DNA of 64,000 nt, from positions 43,429 to 107,428 of the forward strand of contig CAZRHH010000004.1 in NCBI GenBank assembly GCA_964599885.1, read 5' to 3'. This document shows positions 41,731 through 50,569 of the stretch, in pieces. Both the position numbers and the translations under genes were made by a program. The notes under the pieces are model-generated. The model was given only the letters and a program-made list of their open reading frames with translations. It was not told the DNA's origin and did not search any database. Position 1 is the stretch's first letter, and each line of letters opens with the position of its first letter. The stretch comes from CAZRHH01 sp964599885. GTDB lineage: Bacteria; Chloroflexota; Dehalococcoidia; DSTF01; JACRBR01.

Positions 41731-42366
41731 TCAGCGGCCCTTGGTGGCGCCGCGGCGTATGTCGACGCGGCCGGGGTCGCCGCGCTCGGCGGGCGTGTCT
41801 TGGAGTGCGGCGGGCTCGGGCGCCGTCGTGTTAATCAGCTCATCGAAGAGCGAGCGGTAGTGTACCATCGCCTGGCGCAACTGCTCCGTGTCGGCGTCCC
41901 CGCTCGCGTTCTTTTCGGCGATGTCGTGTGCGGCGCGATAGTTCTCGACGACGTACGGATGCTCGACGGAGATATCGGCGGCGCGTTGATCGAAATCGCC
42001 GACGGGGAAGCCGCGCGCCTTCATCGCATCATCGATCAATCGCTGGGCGTCGGCGACGGCGGCCGACGGCTCGTCGACGAAGTGCGCCTGCGTCGACTCC
42101 CACGAGCTGCTGAAGCGCGAGCGATCCGCTGCCGAGACAGGGCGCAGGTTGAGCCGTTCGACGCGATCCTTGCGGCTCTTGAGGGCGGACTGCGCTTCAC
42201 GTTCGCTGCCGTACTCGCCTACGGCGTGGTCATACTCGGGCCCGAAATCGCGGCGGAGCATGTCACCGTCGCGCTTTCGTGAACGGCCTGCGAGCAAGAC
42301 GATGGCGACGGCTGCCACGAGGATGGCGAGGGCGATCGCGAGGACGACCCAAACAATCGTATCCAT
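41731..42366 (-). CDS. Membrane-anchored hypothetical protein
   Basis: 211 aa: one N-terminal helix (about 5-27) and a cytoplasmic charged domain with DMLRRDFGPEYDHAVGEYGS, RFSSSWESTQAHFVDEPSAAVADAQRLIDDAM and YRSLFDELI. The same pattern (LRRxFGPEYDRxV) occurs in many actinobacterial and chloroflexal proteins of unknown function. Start ATG 42366 preceded by GAAGGAGTACACC. Confidence 0.75.
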   Translation of the reverse strand: MDTIVWVVLAIALAILVAAVAIVLLAGRSRKRDGDMLRRDFGPEYDHAVGEYGSEREAQSALKSRKDRVERLNLRPVSAADRSRFSSSWESTQAHFVDEPSAAVADAQRLIDDAMKARGFPVGDFDQRAADISVEHPYVVENYRAAHDIAEKNASGDADTEQLRQAMVHYRSLFDELINTTAPEPAALQDTPAERGDPGRVDIRRGATKGR

Positions 42367-42937
42367 GGTGTACTCCTTCGCCGGCGAACAATGGCCAGCT
42401 CGACTTTCAGGACTCTAGTCATCATGAGCCGCCGCGCATAACCGTCGCGCTACGGTCAGCGAGGGTGCGTGCAATAGGCGTCGCAGTTCGCAGCCGGGCC
42501 GGCGTGGCCGAGTCTTGACGTAGCTTCGTCGCCGATACCGCGGGGTACTTGACGAAACCGATCGTACGGCGTTACTGTCTCGCAATCCCCGTCGTTTCTA
42601 CAGGTGACGGAGGGGCCCGAGTGCCGCCTTGCTTGCTTGATGGATCCCGTGCTCGGGCCCTTCCTGATCCCTGTTCTCACCCACTTCGGTTTTCACCACA
42701 GAGTCACAGAGGCGCAGAGGTTTCTGTGGCGTGTCAGCACGTTCACCGCAAAGACGCAAAGAGCGCAGAGGAACCGAAGCAGCGGGGGAGCGGTTGATGC
42801 TCGGCGCATCGACGCGACCGTGAGAGAGAGCGTGGCCGCCGTCAGCGCGACAACGCGCCACGGTGACACGGGCTGAAAGCCCGTGCCACAAGACTGTCAA
42901 TTCCTCCGTGTCTCCGTGCCTCTGTGGTGAAGCGCGC
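42367..42937 (+). other. 570-bp gene-free stretch rich in repeats
   Basis: Contains a spaced inverted repeat (GGGGCCCGAG at 42612-42621 and CTCGGGCCC at about 42653-42661), two forward and one reverse CACAGAGGC-type repeats and a REP-like hairpin (42867-42889). The spaced inverted repeat could fold as an RNA, but I found no match to SRP RNA, tmRNA, 6S or RNase P motifs. No gene seen. Confidence 0.6.
42867..42889 (-). repeat. REP-like hairpin with GTGG head
   Basis: Minus-strand GTGGCACGGGCT, TTC, AGCCCGTG. Same design as the GTAG-headed family. Confidence 0.55.
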
Positions 42938-43519
42938 CTAGACCTCGGCGGCGGCTTCGACGGGGCGCGTTTCGAGCGATTCGAGCGCGGTGCGGACGTT
43001 GCGGCCAAAGTTCTGGAGTTGCTCATCGAGGCGGCGCAGCATTTCCGTCGCGTAGCGGTCGGCTTCGTCCATTTGCTCGTTCGCCATCTTCTCGGCTTCG
43101 GCCATGCGCGCGCGCGCCTGGTTCTCGGTGTCGAGCAGCATGCGATCGCAGCGCGCTTCCGCTTCGCGCGTCAGCATGTCGGCGCGCGCTTGCGCCTCGC
43201 GCACGACGGATTCGTTCGACAGTAATTCGTCGATCTGCTCCTGAGCGCGGCGAAGCTTTATCTGCGCTTCTTCGTCGGCGCGGGCGATCACTTCGTTGCG
43301 GCGCTGCAGGATGTCGCCGGCTTCCTTGATCTCGTTCGGAAGCGCCGCGCGCATCTGGTCGACGAGGTCGAGCAGCCGGCGGCGGTCGACGACGACGCCA
43401 GCGCCAATGGGCATCCGGCGCCCTTCGGCCACCATCTCCTCAAGCCGGTCGATAAGGTGTAGCGAGTCGATGGCGCACCTCCCTGCGTGCCGGCGGACGA
43501 CGTCCGCGATCGGATTCAC
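42938..43519 (-). CDS. Coiled-coil DivIVA/ATP-synthase-b-like protein
   Basis: 193 aa from GTG 43519. After an N-terminal HLIDRLEEMVAEGRRMPIGAGVVVDRRRLLDLVDQMRAALP-type segment, residues about 65-180 are almost entirely charged heptad helix (EEAQIKLRRAQEQIDELL, REAEARCDRMLLDTENQARARMAEAEK). Such proteins are annotated DivIVA-like and are placed downstream of coaD in several Gram-positive-like groups, as here (20 nt after coaD). Cell division or envelope scaffolding is the probable role. Confidence 0.75.
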   Translation of the reverse strand: MNPIADVVRRHAGRCAIDSLHLIDRLEEMVAEGRRMPIGAGVVVDRRRLLDLVDQMRAALPNEIKEAGDILQRRNEVIARADEEAQIKLRRAQEQIDELLSNESVVREAQARADMLTREAEARCDRMLLDTENQARARMAEAEKMANEQMDEADRYATEMLRRLDEQLQNFGRNVRTALESLETRPVEAAAEV

Positions 43520-43539
43520 ATTTAGATCGTGCGGCGGCG

Positions 43540-44025
43540 CTACTTCGATCGCCCGCCGTTCTTCTGTTGCAGCGCGCGCCAGACATGCGGCGGAACGAGA
43601 TCGCTCACATCATACCCCAGCGCCGACACTTCGCGGATGCGGGTGCCGCTGATGTAGAGATGTTCGAGCGACGCCATAAGGTATAGCGACTCGATCCCCG
43701 GCGCCATCTTCTTGTTCATCAACGCCATGTCGAATTCGGCCTCGAAGTCGGTCACCGCGCGCATCGAGCGGACGACGACGGTGGCACCGACTTCTTGCGC
43801 AAACTGCACAGTGAGGCCGGAGTACGGCTGCACCATTATGTTGGGTACGTCGGCGATCGCCTCCTCGAACATGGCGCAGCGCTCTTCGGTCGTGAACAGG
43901 AAGTTCTGGCTCAGCGTCACCGGCGCGACGATCACGCGGTCGAAGAGCCGGGCAGCGCGCCGGGCGATGTCCCGGTGCCCGTTGGTGACGGGATCGAAGC
44001 GGCCCGGGAACAGCGCCACGGTCAT
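43540..44025 (-). CDS. coaD: Phosphopantetheine adenylyltransferase
   Basis: 161 aa, the normal size. It makes dephospho-CoA from 4'-phosphopantetheine and ATP. Motifs: FPGRFDPVTNGHRDI at the N-terminus (the TxGH-type nucleotidyl transferase motif) and YISGTRIREVSALG near residue 125 (ISSTxIR-type). Its ATG shares one base with the rsmD stop (TGATG), the same rsmD-coaD coupling known from other bacteria. Confidence 0.97.
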   Translation of the reverse strand: MTVALFPGRFDPVTNGHRDIARRAARLFDRVIVAPVTLSQNFLFTTEERCAMFEEAIADVPNIMVQPYSGLTVQFAQEVGATVVVRSMRAVTDFEAEFDMALMNKKMAPGIESLYLMASLEHLYISGTRIREVSALGYDVSDLVPPHVWRALQQKNGGRSK

Positions 44026-44594
44026 CAGTCTTCCTCCTGCGCGTAGATCGTCACGACGCTGTCGCCGTGCTTCCGGGTGCGATACAGGGGCAGCACGCCC
44101 ATCACATCGGGCGCGGCGACGCGCTTGTGATGTTCGATGACCAGCACGGTCATCGCATCGACGAGCGGCGACGACGCAACCGCCTCGATCGGCGCCAGCG
44201 CGCCCTCATCGTAATACGGCGGGTCGGCGAGGACGAGGGTGAAGACGCCGCTCAGCCTTGACGCGACGTGTGCCGCGTCGAGGCGGTGTACCTTCGCTCG
44301 CGAGGCGAATCCGGTGTGCGCCAGGTTCGCGTTGATGATGGCCAGCGCCGCGGTGTCGGTCTCGACGAATTCGGCAGTGCCTTCGCCGCGGCTCAGTGCT
44401 TCGATACCAAGCGCGCCCGTTCCGGCGTACAGGTCGAGTACGCGCGTGTAGTCGGCGCCGAGCGCATCGAGCATGTCGAAGATGACGCCACGGATCAGAT
44501 CGGACGTGGGGCGGATGCCCGGCTTGCCGGACGCGCGCTCTCGCGGCGGCCCCTTGAGTGTGCGCCCGCGCGCGCTGCCGGCGATCACGCGCAT
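44025..44594 (-). CDS. rsmD: 16S rRNA (guanine966-N2)-methyltransferase
   Basis: 189 aa from ATG 44594. Opening MRVIAGSARGRTL is family-typical; IRPTSDLIRGVIFDML, the SAM-binding VLDLYAGTGALGIEALSRG, and the catalytic LADPPYYDEG (DPPY) follow. It methylates N2 of G966 in the 30S subunit. First gene of rsmD-coaD-coiled-coil protein operon. Confidence 0.95.
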   Translation of the reverse strand: MRVIAGSARGRTLKGPPRERASGKPGIRPTSDLIRGVIFDMLDALGADYTRVLDLYAGTGALGIEALSRGEGTAEFVETDTAALAIINANLAHTGFASRAKVHRLDAAHVASRLSGVFTLVLADPPYYDEGALAPIEAVASSPLVDAMTVLVIEHHKRVAAPDVMGVLPLYRTRKHGDSVVTIYAQEED

Positions 44595-44619
44595 CTCGCG
44601 GAGTGCTCGCTCTGGCTGG

Positions 44620-46326
44620 TCATTCCGCGGGAGGTGGCGCGTCGGTCGGGGCGGCGGCGCCCTCGACGACGTCGATCGTGATCTGCTGGCCGACGCGTAC
44701 GACGCCGTCGCTGACGACGAGCGTGATGCCATATGTGCCGGCTTCGGCCGGGGCGGTCCACGTCACGGCGTCGCCGCTGCTGGGGGCGATGGAACCGTCG
44801 CTGGACAACCAGGTCGGGGTGAAGAGATCGCCGTTCGGCTTGGTGAGACTGAGGTCGCCGGTGTCCGCGAGTTCCTGCACCGGCGCCCAGATGTCCGAGG
44901 CGCCGTCCTCGGACACATCCGTTATGGCGACGCCGCCGAGTCCGTAACGCTGCGCCAATTCGAGCCGGAACGCTGCGCTGTAGCGGTTCGCGATCCACAC
45001 GGTGCGCCGGCCGCCGCGACCGGGGTAGCTGAACGTCACCGCGCGCGAGGTGTCGTCCCAGCGGAGGCCGCTGGCGCCTTCGCCCTGCGCGAGATTGCGG
45101 GCGAGCAGGGGCACTTGGGACGACGTCGTCACATCGGTTTCCGTCGTGACGCCGACGACACTCGCCAGCGCGAGCGCGTCGGCGAGCGGCATGGTGCGCA
45201 GGCCATCGCTACCGCGTTCGACGCTAAGCGCGCTGATCGTGAGCAAGATCTTGCTGCGGTCGACCTTGTCGGTGACGTACGTCAGCGCGGCCTCGGTGTT
45301 CTGGAAGTAGAGCTCCTGATCGAGCTCGCCCACCATTTCGATGGAGTCGGCCGCGGCGCCGAGCGCCTCCCAATCGTAGGCGCCTTCGTCGATCGCGCCC
45401 TCCTGGCTCGACGGCATCGGCAGGGTCAGCGTGAGCGTGCGGCCATCCTCGTGCAGTGTCGTCGCGAGCGCGTCGGCGAAGGAGGCGAACTGTTCTTTCA
45501 GCGTCTCGTTGACGCCGCGGTAGTCGACGTTGATGCCGGCGTAGTTGCCCTGCTTGACGGCGTCTGCGATCGCGAGAACGTGCGCGCTGCGCAGCTCGCC
45601 CGAACGGAGCAGATCGTCGACGACTGCCGGATTTGGTGCGACGATGCCCGGCACGACTTCGTAACCGGCCGGCGGTACCGCCGGCGGCTGGCCAATCAGC
45701 GCGCCGGTCTCGATCGGGATGAACACGATCGGGTGCAACGTCGTCAGAGCCGAATCGGCTTGCGGGTCGAGCGTAAGGCCAGCCGGCATTGATCCTGCGA
45801 CTTGCAGCGTCGCCTTGCTGCGGCGCAACACGACGACGTTGCCGGGGAGCGTTGTGACGTCGCCACGCGCTGCATTGCCGCCCGCCGACAACGCCACGTC
45901 GGAGAGTCGCTGCCATTTGCCGTCGATATAGGTGTAGAGGCCGAGGTTGCGCGGCTCGGTTTGCTGTTCCTTCAGGTCCACCGTGACGGCGGACGCCCCG
46001 GCCTGACCTTCGGGCGCCGACAGCTCGAAGAGCGCACTGACGGCGACGAGCCCTGCCGGCAGTTTTGGCATGCCGTTGCGCGGGTTGGAGCCGTACGTAT
46101 CAGCGACGCCGGGGCCGTTCTGGATGTCGCTCGCGTTGTCATCACCGCCGCTCAGGATCGAGATCGGCGGCAGCACGAGCACGAGCAGCAAGATCGCCAG
46201 GCCGATGATCGTGCCGCCGACATAGATCGCGGCGCGGTCGGGTACCGGGTCGCCACCGGAGGGCGTGCCACCGGCCGTCCGCGGACGAAGAATGCGATCG
46301 AAGGGGCCGTGCTGGTCGGTTGCCAT
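44620..46326 (-). CDS. Membrane-anchored GH18-like protein with lost catalytic Glu
   Basis: 568 aa from ATG 46326. A cytoplasmic N-terminus and a helix (about 35-60) lead to an outer region. Residues about 235-480 follow the YaaH/GH18 fold; the usual catalytic motif (GxNxDxE) reads GINVDYRGV, with Arg where the general acid Glu should be, so glycosidase activity is unlikely. A C-terminal Ig-like/PKD domain (about 485-550) has TWTAPAEAGTYGITLVVSDG. It may bind peptidoglycan or another glycan. It starts 26 nt from rsmD's end of the operon and reads toward it. Confidence 0.68.
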   Translation of the reverse strand: MATDQHGPFDRILRPRTAGGTPSGGDPVPDRAAIYVGGTIIGLAILLLVLVLPPISILSGGDDNASDIQNGPGVADTYGSNPRNGMPKLPAGLVAVSALFELSAPEGQAGASAVTVDLKEQQTEPRNLGLYTYIDGKWQRLSDVALSAGGNAARGDVTTLPGNVVVLRRSKATLQVAGSMPAGLTLDPQADSALTTLHPIVFIPIETGALIGQPPAVPPAGYEVVPGIVAPNPAVVDDLLRSGELRSAHVLAIADAVKQGNYAGINVDYRGVNETLKEQFASFADALATTLHEDGRTLTLTLPMPSSQEGAIDEGAYDWEALGAAADSIEMVGELDQELYFQNTEAALTYVTDKVDRSKILLTISALSVERGSDGLRTMPLADALALASVVGVTTETDVTTSSQVPLLARNLAQGEGASGLRWDDTSRAVTFSYPGRGGRRTVWIANRYSAAFRLELAQRYGLGGVAITDVSEDGASDIWAPVQELADTGDLSLTKPNGDLFTPTWLSSDGSIAPSSGDAVTWTAPAEAGTYGITLVVSDGVVRVGQQITIDVVEGAAAPTDAPPPAE

Positions 46327-46596
46327 GAGCGGGCGCGCGCCGATGATGGCGCAGGCGACCGTACCTCCATTGCTGTTGTCGTGCGAGAACGCCAGGCTGT
46401 TCGGAGCGCCGTTAGCAACCGTAAGCCCCGCGCAGTGTGGCGGAGAGCGCTCGCGAAGGGCAAATGCGGCCGCCACGGAGACGCGTTGGACTCAAAGACG
46501 CGGCTATTCTAGCAGAGGTCGCGGCGCCGCCCGGTGTGGCGGTGCGCCAGGAGACCTATCGCCCCGTTATGTGACGATGTCCGCCGTGCGCCACAC

Positions 46597-48138
46597 TCAG
46601 CGGAGGCCCTCCACAATCGACGAATCGAGGCTCGGAAACTGGCGCAAGCAGTCGGCACGCTCGCCATTCAGTTTGGTCACCCAGTCGTCGTACTCGCCAA
46701 TGCGGCCGAGCGCCTCGAAGCGCTCCCTCGGCCGCAGCAGGTCTTCGTCTTCGGGCGCGATTCCCGGTACGCGGGCGGCAAGCGCGTAGCCGAAGTCGTG
46801 ATCTTCGATCCAGTCGATGCCGCCTTCAGCGACCGCGGCCACGCACGCGGAGGAGTGCGAGACCTTCACCTTCTTTGATCCAGGGCCGGTGTCGTCGACG
46901 ATCCAGCCGGTATTCATGAGATAGACGTCGACGGGGTTGCGCCGGAGCAGCTCGAGAAATCGGTTGCCCTGCAGGGCGTTCGGCATGGGGAAGAACGGAT
47001 TGGTGCCAGGCACACGCAGCGCCTTGCCCGCCTCGTCTTTGCCGCCGGCGCTCGTGCCCTGCGTCTCCCCGAGCATGAAGTACGCGGCAGCCTGTTGCTG
47101 CGTGAGCTTTGCGATCGCCGGGACGACGCCGCGCGCGCGATTGAGGATGACGATCGCGCTGACGGGCGGGATATTGCGCGCGTCTTCGAAGCGTCCCAGC
47201 GCGGCGAGCGGGAAGACGGCGCGTCCGTTCTGCGTGAACGACTCGTTGAAGAAGTCGAGCGTGCCGTCGTCGTTGCGGAAGACGTTCTCCAGGTACGCGC
47301 CGGGGCTGGTGGTCGCGGCGTAAATCTCCGGTTCCGTTTCCTTGCTGAGCGCGAAGGTTTTGGCGAAGCAGCCGTTCTCGCTGCCATGGATGCGACCGTC
47401 GGGCATCCAGGCGATGAAGTCATCCTGCACCGGCTTCGCGCCGCCCGCGCTCTGGAACGTTGTCGTCGTCTTGCCGGTGCCCGACAGCCCGATGATCACG
47501 ATCGTCTTGGTGCCCGCGGACGTCGGGATGGCCTTCGCGCCCGCATGCATCGCGAGGCCGCCTATGTCGTAGACGATCTTGTTCCACATGCGCAGCCCGC
47601 CCTTCTTCGACTCGCCGAAATAGTCGGAGTTGAGGACGCGCGTCACGCCATTGTCGAGATCGACGGCGATGCAGCGGTCGTTCGGGTACCCGGGCGCCGT
47701 GAGGTTTGGGGTGTCGATCACGGTGACGGCGGGTTCGGCGGCTGCCGACCGCTCGAAGTACAAATGCTTCTGCATGCCGGCGACGTTCGCGTTGCGCCGC
47801 TCGACGATCAGCCGGGCCGGTGTGCGCACTTCCGGCGCGTTCGAGATGTCGCCGTCGATGACGATCATCTCCTGCTCACGCAGGTACTCCTCCTGGCGGT
47901 CGGCAATGGCGTCGTAATCGGCACGCGACATCGTCTGCAAGCCGTGTATCGGTGCGTCGCTGACGATGTACGTGCTGGCGGTGCTTCGCGAATCGACGCG
48001 CGTCAGTACGTCCAGGTTTCCGACGGCGGTCGGATGGGCGTTCGCCATTTCGGCCGTCATGCGCGTCAACTCGTCGTGCGCGGGGTTATCGACGAACGCG
48101 CGCGCTTCGAGCTGGTACGACTTCGTTCGCAGCGTGAC
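46597..48138 (-). CDS. pckA: ATP-type phosphoenolpyruvate carboxykinase
   Basis: 513 aa from GTG 48138, 7 nt after AAGGAGG; longer frames upstream lack a site. It converts oxaloacetate and ATP to PEP (gluconeogenesis) or works in reverse. The kinase-1a P-loop is IIGLSGTGKTTT, with TSPGAYLENVF and GRAVFPLAAL further on. In place of the common LIGDDEHGW metal motif it has PVQDDFIAW, so it belongs to a divergent branch. It stands alone and is transcribed away from greA. Confidence 0.9.
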   Translation of the reverse strand, partial: VTLRTKSYQLEARAFVDNPAHDELTRMTAEMANAHPTAVGNLDVLTRVDSRSTASTYIVSDAPIHGLQTMSRADYDAIADRQEEYLREQEMIVIDGDISNAPEVRTPARLIVERRNANVAGMQKHLYFERSAAAEPAVTVIDTPNLTAPGYPNDRCIAVDLDNGVTRVLNSDYFGESKKGGLRMWNKIVYDIGGLAMHAGAKAIPTSAGTKTIVIIGLSGTGKTTTTFQSAGGAKPVQDDFIAWMPDGRIHGSENGCFAKTFALSKETEPEIYAATTSPGAYLENVFRNDDGTLDFFNESFTQNGRAVFPLAALGRFEDARNIPPVSAIVILNRARGVVPAIAKLTQQQAAAYFMLGETQGTSAGGKDEAGKALRVPGTNPFFPMPNALQGNRFLELLRRNPVDVYLMNTGWIVDDTGPGSKKVKVSHSSACVAAVAEGGIDWIEDHDFGYALAARVPGIAPEDEDLLRPRERFEALGRIGEYDDWVTKLNGERADCLRQFPSLDSSIVEGLR

Positions 48139-48305
48139 GATACGGCCTCCTTGCGTCCTGCGCCGCTGAGTACATCTCACGCATAGAGACCACCGGCGGC
48201 TGCCACTACCATACGCTGCTCGTCGCCCTTCGCCCAGATCCAGCTTCCGCCCGAACCTTTACAGACGGATTGGAGCGCGGTTATACTCCCGCCGCAAAGC
48301 TGCCG

Positions 48306-48327
48306 CTGAGGCGGACGCCTCAGTTTT
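48306..48327 (+). terminator. Intrinsic-terminator-like hairpin in the greA leader
   Basis: CTGAGGC, GGAC, GCCTCAG, followed directly by TTTT. It lies about 80 nt upstream of the greA start, between divergent genes, so only a transcript entering greA would pass it: a possible attenuator. Confidence 0.6.
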
Positions 48328-48408
48328 ATGTCGAATCCGCCTGCCGCATCCGACGCACACCTTTCCGGCCGCGTGGCGCCACCACCCCGAACGGAACCGA
48401 GGGAGGCC

Positions 48409-48882
48409 ATGGTCGAGAAGCCGCAACCGATTACCAAAGATGGGTTGAAGCGCATCGAGAAGGAACTGCGCCACCTCGAGACGGTGCGCCGCGCCGAGGT
48501 ATCTGAGAAAATCCGTCAGGCGAAAGAGCTTTCGAGCACGCAGAACAACGCCGAGTACGAGGACGCCAAGAACGAGCAGGCGATGGTCGAAGGCCGGATC
48601 AACCAGCTCCAAAGCCTGATCCAGCACGCCGAGATCATCGACGAAGCCGGCGCCCACAAGTCGAAGATGGTGATCCTGGGCAGCACTGTGAAAGTGAAAT
48701 CCGACGCCGGCAAGGCGCAGGAGTACACGATCGTGGGACCGGCCGAGGCTGACCCGGCGGACGGCAAGATCAGCAACGAATCCCCCGTAGGCCGCGCGCT
48801 TATCGGTAAGCGGGTCAACGATGAGGTGCAGGTGAACGTGCCGCGCGGCATCATCACGCTGAAGATCACGAAGATAAGTTAG
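48409..48882 (+). CDS. greA: Transcription elongation factor GreA
   Basis: 157 aa from ATG 48409, preceded by GAGGGAGGCC; the open frame continues upstream to 48328 but those codons are not family-like. N-terminal coiled coil (about 5-75) with the catalytic acidic tip NNAEYEDAKNEQ (the paired acidic residues that enter the RNA polymerase secondary channel), then the C-terminal domain with ISNESPVGRALIGKRVNDEVQV. It rescues backtracked polymerase by stimulating transcript cleavage. Confidence 0.97.
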   Translation: MVEKPQPITKDGLKRIEKELRHLETVRRAEVSEKIRQAKELSSTQNNAEYEDAKNEQAMVEGRINQLQSLIQHAEIIDEAGAHKSKMVILGSTVKVKSDAGKAQEYTIVGPAEADPADGKISNESPVGRALIGKRVNDEVQVNVPRGIITLKITKIS

Positions 48883-48904
48883 CGACCGCAAACGAAGATA
48901 CGAT

Positions 48905-48936
48905 GGGGCGGTCGCGATGCGGCCGCCCTTCCTTGT
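48905..48936 (+). terminator. Intrinsic terminator after greA
   Basis: GGGGCGGTCGC and GCGGCCGCCC pair around GAT, followed by TTCCTTGT, 22 nt past the greA stop. Confidence 0.65.
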
Positions 48937-48940
48937 GTGC

Positions 48941-48980
48941 GCCAACCCGCGCACAATAGCGCCAACCCGCGCACAATAGC
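48941..48980 (+). repeat. Perfect 20-bp tandem duplication upstream of lysS
   Basis: GCCAACCCGCGCACAATAGC occurs twice in a row. Each copy carries a CACAAT, a possible -10 element, so the duplication may give two promoters. Confidence 0.85.
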
Positions 48981-49003
48981 GCGGACAGAAGGAGCAACCG
49001 CGC

Positions 49004-50485
49004 ATGCCCGGCGAAGACGAGCTGATCCAGTCGCGGCGCGACAAGCTCGAGCGGATCCGCGCTCGGGGTATCGACCCGTACCCGGCGCGAGTCGAGCGCA
49101 CGCACACTGCCGCCGACGCGAAGGCCGCGTACGAAGGCTGGGAGTCCGAAGGCGCAGCGGGTGACGCCCCGGCAGTCAGCGTCGTCGGGCGGATCACGGC
49201 TTCGCGCGACATGGGCAAGGCGTCGTTCATGGACGTACGCGACGGCTCGGACCGCATCCAGTGCTTCCTCAAGCGCGACGTGATGGGCGCCGACGAATAC
49301 GCGACGCTCGCCGATCTCGACCTCGGTGACTTCATCGCCGTGAGCGGGCCGCTGATGCGGACGCGCGCGGGGGAAGTGACGGTCGAGGCGCGCTCGTACG
49401 CGGTGCTCGCGAAGGCGCTACGTCCGCCGCCAGAAAAGTGGCACGGCATTGAAGACAGGGAGATCCGTTACCGTCAGCGATACCTCGATCTGATGTCGGA
49501 CGAAGCCGTGCGCGACATCTTCCGCACGCGGGCGCGCGTCGTCGCGTCTATCCGGCGCTTTCTGAACGAACGTGACTTCATCGAAGTCGAGACGCCCGTG
49601 CTGCAGGCGGAAGCGGGCGGCGCGGCGGCGACGCCGTTCGTCACGCACCACCGCGCGCTGGATCAGGATTTCTTTCTGCGCATCTCGCTGGAGTTGCATC
49701 TGAAGCGGCTGATCATTGGCGGCTTCGACCGCGTGTACGAGCTCGGCCGCATCTTCCGCAACGAGGGCGTGTCGTGGAAGTACAACCCCGAGTTCACGAT
49801 GCTCGAGACGTACCAGGCGTACGCCGACTACAACGATGTCATGCGCATGGTGGAGGACATGGTCTCGGCGCTGGCGCACGAAGTACTCGGCAGCACGACG
49901 ATTACGTTTGGCGAGCACACGATCGCACTGGCGCCGCCGTGGCAGCGCGTGACGATGCGCGACGCTCTGATCGAGCACGGCGGCATCGACTTCGAAGCGT
50001 TTCGCACGCGCGAGGCGATGCTCGCCGAACTGCAGCGCCGAACGCTCGATGTCGATCCGGGATCGTCATGGAGCAAACTGCTTGACGACGCGGTGTCGCA
50101 TTACGTGGAACCGAAACTGATCCAGCCGACGTTTCTGACGGACTATCCGAAGGAGATCTCGCCGCTCGCCAAGAGCAAATCGGGCGCCGAGGGCATCGTC
50201 GAGCGGTTCGAGGTGTTCTGTGCGGGTTTCGAGCTGGGCAACGCGTACTCGGAACTGAACGATCCAATCGACCAGCGCGAACGGCTCGAAACGCAGGCGC
50301 GTCTTGCGGCGGCGGGCCTCGAGGAAGTGGAGACGCTCGACGAAGACTTTCTCATCGCGCTTGAACACGGCATGCCGCCGACGGGCGGCTTCGGACTCGG
50401 CATCGACCGCCTGGTGATGCTCCTGACGGGGCAGACGTCGATCCGTGAAGTGATCCTCTTCCCGCTGCTGCGGCGGCGCGAGTAG
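49004..50485 (+). CDS. lysS: Lysyl-tRNA synthetase, class II
   Basis: 493 aa from ATG 49004 (AAGGAGCAACCGCGC upstream). An N-terminal OB-fold anticodon-binding domain (about 55-150: SVVGRITASRDMGKASFMDV) is followed by the class II core with motif 1 (FLNERDFIEVETPVLQ), motif 2 (RIFRNEGVSWKYNPEFTMLE) and motif 3 (GFGLGIDRLVMLLT). GFELGNAYSELNDP marks the Lys-specific pocket. greA-lysS adjacency is common. Confidence 0.98.
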   Translation: MPGEDELIQSRRDKLERIRARGIDPYPARVERTHTAADAKAAYEGWESEGAAGDAPAVSVVGRITASRDMGKASFMDVRDGSDRIQCFLKRDVMGADEYATLADLDLGDFIAVSGPLMRTRAGEVTVEARSYAVLAKALRPPPEKWHGIEDREIRYRQRYLDLMSDEAVRDIFRTRARVVASIRRFLNERDFIEVETPVLQAEAGGAAATPFVTHHRALDQDFFLRISLELHLKRLIIGGFDRVYELGRIFRNEGVSWKYNPEFTMLETYQAYADYNDVMRMVEDMVSALAHEVLGSTTITFGEHTIALAPPWQRVTMRDALIEHGGIDFEAFRTREAMLAELQRRTLDVDPGSSWSKLLDDAVSHYVEPKLIQPTFLTDYPKEISPLAKSKSGAEGIVERFEVFCAGFELGNAYSELNDPIDQRERLETQARLAAAGLEEVETLDEDFLIALEHGMPPTGGFGLGIDRLVMLLTGQTSIREVILFPLLRRRE

Positions 50486-50569
50486 CACCGGTTGCGATTT
50501 CCGCAGACGCGCGTGCTTGAGACTGGGCGTCCATAGAGCGAGACTGACCTACCAGATGGTGGAGGCCAG

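Noticed and set aside
42600..42670. Possible SRP (4.5S) RNA
   Set aside because: The conserved GGAAGGAAGCAG-type apical loop is not present on either strand.
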